NCBI GenBank assembly: GCA_964465145.1
Contig: CAYXJR010000091.1
Span: 1-15,414 of the forward strand
Length of the DNA stretch: 15,414 nucleotides
Direction: 5' to 3'
Source: JAUVKA01 sp964465145
GTDB lineage: Bacteria > Bacteroidota > Bacteroidia > Bacteroidales > UBA12481
Positions 13,429 through 15,414 of this stretch are shown here, piece by piece. The translations under genes were made by a program, and so were the position numbers. The notes beneath the pieces are model-generated. The model ran no database searches. It had not been told where the DNA came from and saw only the letters and a list, made by a program, of their open reading frames with translations. Every line of letters starts with the position of its first letter. The first letter of the stretch is position 1.

Positions 13429-15342
13429 ATGATGAAAAACTTTACTCTAATCTTGCTAGTAATTGGGATGATGATGTCCTTTGGACAATCATCCAACGCG
13501 CAGACGAGTCTTAAGGGCAGCGGCGAGGTGTTTTATAAAACCACCTTTGACTGGGGAAACCCTGATGATCCAAAAGGCTGGACAGCTCCCGAGGGTTTTT
13601 ATTTTGAAGATCCCCTGGATCTTGGTTATAACTGGCATTGGTATCCAAACGACAGCCTGAAAGCAGAATTGACCAATGAGCCTCCCTGGCGGTCGAGTTC
13701 ACCTGAGGATGGACACCTTTGTAATTTCCTGAATCGCTATAATGATTTCAGGGATCCAGGGGATGATTTAGACAACTCGGTTGTGTTTCCAACATTTGAT
13801 TGCAGTGACCACACTTCAGTTATTGTTCGGTATGAAACATCCTTCATGGCTTATTCCACAACTGCCGGTATGGAAATGATGATCTCGAATGATGCGGGTG
13901 TGCACTGGGCCACTTATAATGTTGGGTTTGGCTGTGGACATAAAGGGCGCCCGAATGGTATTTCAGCTGGAGATGTGGCTATTTTTGAAGCTAATATTTC
14001 TGATGTGGCAGCAGGAATGTCAGAGGTAATAATCAAAATCAGGTGGTCAGGTACCTGGCTTTATTTTTGGCTTATAGATGATTTCGAACTTGTTGAAGCA
14101 TGGGATAATGACCTCAGGCTACAATTCCATACCCTGGAATGGGACGATGGTTATGATGGAACCATAGAAAGCTATACCCATAATTTACCGATTTCCCAGG
14201 TTGGCGGATCCTATACTAATTTTGAATCTGGCCTGATCAATTTTGGTGAATTTGATCAGTTCGGAGTTCAGATGAACGTTGATATCAGTAAAAATAATCA
14301 GACCGTATGGAGCCAGTCCACCGAACCTGAATCGATGCCTGTCCTTTTGGTTGACACAGCCAAAATAGCTGAGTCATTCACTCCACCGGCGGAGTTCGGG
14401 CATTACAAAATCACATATAATTTCATGCAGGAAGAGACTGAACAGACTCCCCAAAATAATATGGCCGAGGTCTTTTTTAATATAACAGACTCAATCTACT
14501 CACGTTGTGATGATACAATGGAAGAGTCTTTTGTATGGGGGCTGGATGCTTATGGAACTCAAGGTGAACCCAATGAGCAACATTTTGTCGGTTGTATTTT
14601 CCCAATCTATGGTGATACAGAGGTAGATGCCATATCCGCCTATGTTAGTGGAGGATTGGCCGATGGGGAGATTGAATTCAGGATGGCATTATACTGGGTG
14701 CCACCGCCAGACGAAGAAGATCAGACCCCGATAGGAATCTTATTTTCGGAGATTGTTACCCTCGATTCAACAATGCACAATACATGGTTTACCCTTCCTT
14801 TGGAAAAGGATGGTGAGTCGGAATTTCTCTATGCCGGGGACCTGTATTACGCTGGTGTGGAATACTGGAACTGGCATACTGATAACATTCCTTACAAGAG
14901 GTATCAAAACTTCGCAATCGGCGCAGACAGCCGGGGAGTTAAGGTGAATGACCCTGTTTCTGTAGTAAGAGGTCTCATCACTGATGCTTTTGGTCAGGGA
15001 ATCACACAGGGCCGGAAATTAATGGTTCGCATGCTCCTCAACGACCATTCAAACATTTCCGATGGAGTTGACCTGAGCACTTCCATGAGTCAACTGGAAC
15101 AGAACTATCCTAACCCTGTTAATGGCTCAACGGAAATTGCTTATGAACTGGTTAACCCATCTGATGTGATTGTTGAAATCACCGACATGACTGGCCGTAC
15201 GGTACTTTGTTTCAATGAAGGCAACAGACCAGCAGGGAAACATAGCTTGCGGGTAAACACCTCAAGCCTTGAGGCAGGAGTATATTTTTACACCCTCAAA
15301 GCAGGTAACTTTGTTGATACCAAACGTATGATCGTTAAGTAG
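13429..15342 (+). CDS. Secreted protein with T9SS type A C-terminal sorting domain
   Basis: A 637-aa protein exported by Sec and then across the outer membrane by the type IX secretion system. The N-terminal signal MMKNFTLILLVIGMMMSFG is followed by SSNAQT, with likely cleavage at NA|Q (24/25). Residues of about 35-215 form a beta-rich region with many aromatics (DWGNPDDPKGW, NSVVFPTFDCSDH, LIDDFELVEAW) that resembles the jelly-roll/MAM-like segment common in Bacteroidota surface proteins. A middle region (about 220-550) has beta-sandwich character. The last 80 or so residues are the sorting domain: LEQNYPNPVNGSTEIAYEL, VEITDMTGRTV, AGVYFYTLKAG and the terminal KRMIVK. No catalytic residues are recognised; an adhesin, matrix or binding role is only a guess. 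It has its own consensus promoter and a strong terminator, so it is monocistronic. Confidence 0.92.
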   Translation: MMKNFTLILLVIGMMMSFGQSSNAQTSLKGSGEVFYKTTFDWGNPDDPKGWTAPEGFYFEDPLDLGYNWHWYPNDSLKAELTNEPPWRSSSPEDGHLCNFLNRYNDFRDPGDDLDNSVVFPTFDCSDHTSVIVRYETSFMAYSTTAGMEMMISNDAGVHWATYNVGFGCGHKGRPNGISAGDVAIFEANISDVAAGMSEVIIKIRWSGTWLYFWLIDDFELVEAWDNDLRLQFHTLEWDDGYDGTIESYTHNLPISQVGGSYTNFESGLINFGEFDQFGVQMNVDISKNNQTVWSQSTEPESMPVLLVDTAKIAESFTPPAEFGHYKITYNFMQEETEQTPQNNMAEVFFNITDSIYSRCDDTMEESFVWGLDAYGTQGEPNEQHFVGCIFPIYGDTEVDAISAYVSGGLADGEIEFRMALYWVPPPDEEDQTPIGILFSEIVTLDSTMHNTWFTLPLEKDGESEFLYAGDLYYAGVEYWNWHTDNIPYKRYQNFAIGADSRGVKVNDPVSVVRGLITDAFGQGITQGRKLMVRMLLNDHSNISDGVDLSTSMSQLEQNYPNPVNGSTEIAYELVNPSDVIVEITDMTGRTVLCFNEGNRPAGKHSLRVNTSSLEAGVYFYTLKAGNFVDTKRMIVK

Positions 15343-15365
15343 GCAGAAATACTATTTAAGAATAT

Positions 15366-15408
15366 AAGAAGCCATTTCAGAGAAACTGAGGTGGCTTCTT
15401 TCGTTTTC
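15366..15408 (+). terminator. Strong intrinsic terminator
   Basis: A 15-bp stem (15366-15380 with 15386-15400), including two G-U pairs, has loop AGAAA and ends in AAGAAGCC/GGCTTCTT. It is followed by TTCGTTTT. It begins 23 nt after the stop of the T9SS cargo gene and ends that transcript. Confidence 0.85.
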
Positions 15409-15414
15409 TAATCC

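Overview
The window looks like the chromosome of a Bacteroidota bacterium. The evidence is a secreted protein ending in a type IX secretion (T9SS) type A sorting domain, many SPII lipoproteins including 6-bladed beta-propeller proteins, a DUF4172-type Fic protein, a promoter matching the Bacteroidota TTTG/TAnnTTTG consensus, and little sign of Shine-Dalgarno sites. The order or genus cannot be fixed from the sequence; a Bacteroidales/Marinilabiliales-like relative is a guess. No tRNA, rRNA, CRISPR array, transposase, phage gene or recognisable defence operon was seen, and no gene-free stretch exceeds 300 bases.

Layout. 147-2762 (+): two tandem 6-bladed beta-propeller lipoproteins, with a GC-rich hairpin repeat and a short tandem repeat between them. 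2788-3639 (-): an exported PD40 beta-propeller protein, convergent with them. 3640-3841: a divergent intergenic region with a cluster of palindromic TGCGG half-sites just before a Fic AMP-transferase-like protein (3842-4945, +). 5022-6839 (+): a Blc-type lipocalin, a small unrecognised gene and a six-helix membrane protein, separated by a REP-like hairpin and a long imperfect inverted repeat. 7006-8124 (+): a lactonase-family 7-bladed propeller lipoprotein. 8151-11758 (-): a three-gene acyl-CoA (probably propionyl-CoA) carboxylase operon ordered biotin carboxylase, biotin carrier, carboxyltransferase. 11907-13331 (+): a lipoprotein sulfatase of the formylglycine type. 13429-15342 (+): a large T9SS cargo protein with a near-perfect promoter in front and a strong intrinsic terminator behind.

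How the genes work together. The only clear multi-gene system is the carboxylase operon, whose three products should assemble into one biotin enzyme that makes (S)-methylmalonyl-CoA from propionyl-CoA. Its alpha subunit appears to be split inside the BT domain. The other genes look like single-gene units, mostly of the cell envelope: lipoprotein propellers, lipocalin, sulfatase, secreted T9SS protein.

The most interesting non-coding signals are: the palindrome cluster before fic, which suggests autoregulation by the C-terminal winged helix; a REP-like element that supplies the stop codon of the lipocalin gene; two related composite GC-rich hairpin repeats; degenerate 7-8 nt tandem repeats in four intergenic gaps; and a multi-half-site palindrome between the carboxylase operon and the sulfatase. 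I found no convincing new multi-gene system.
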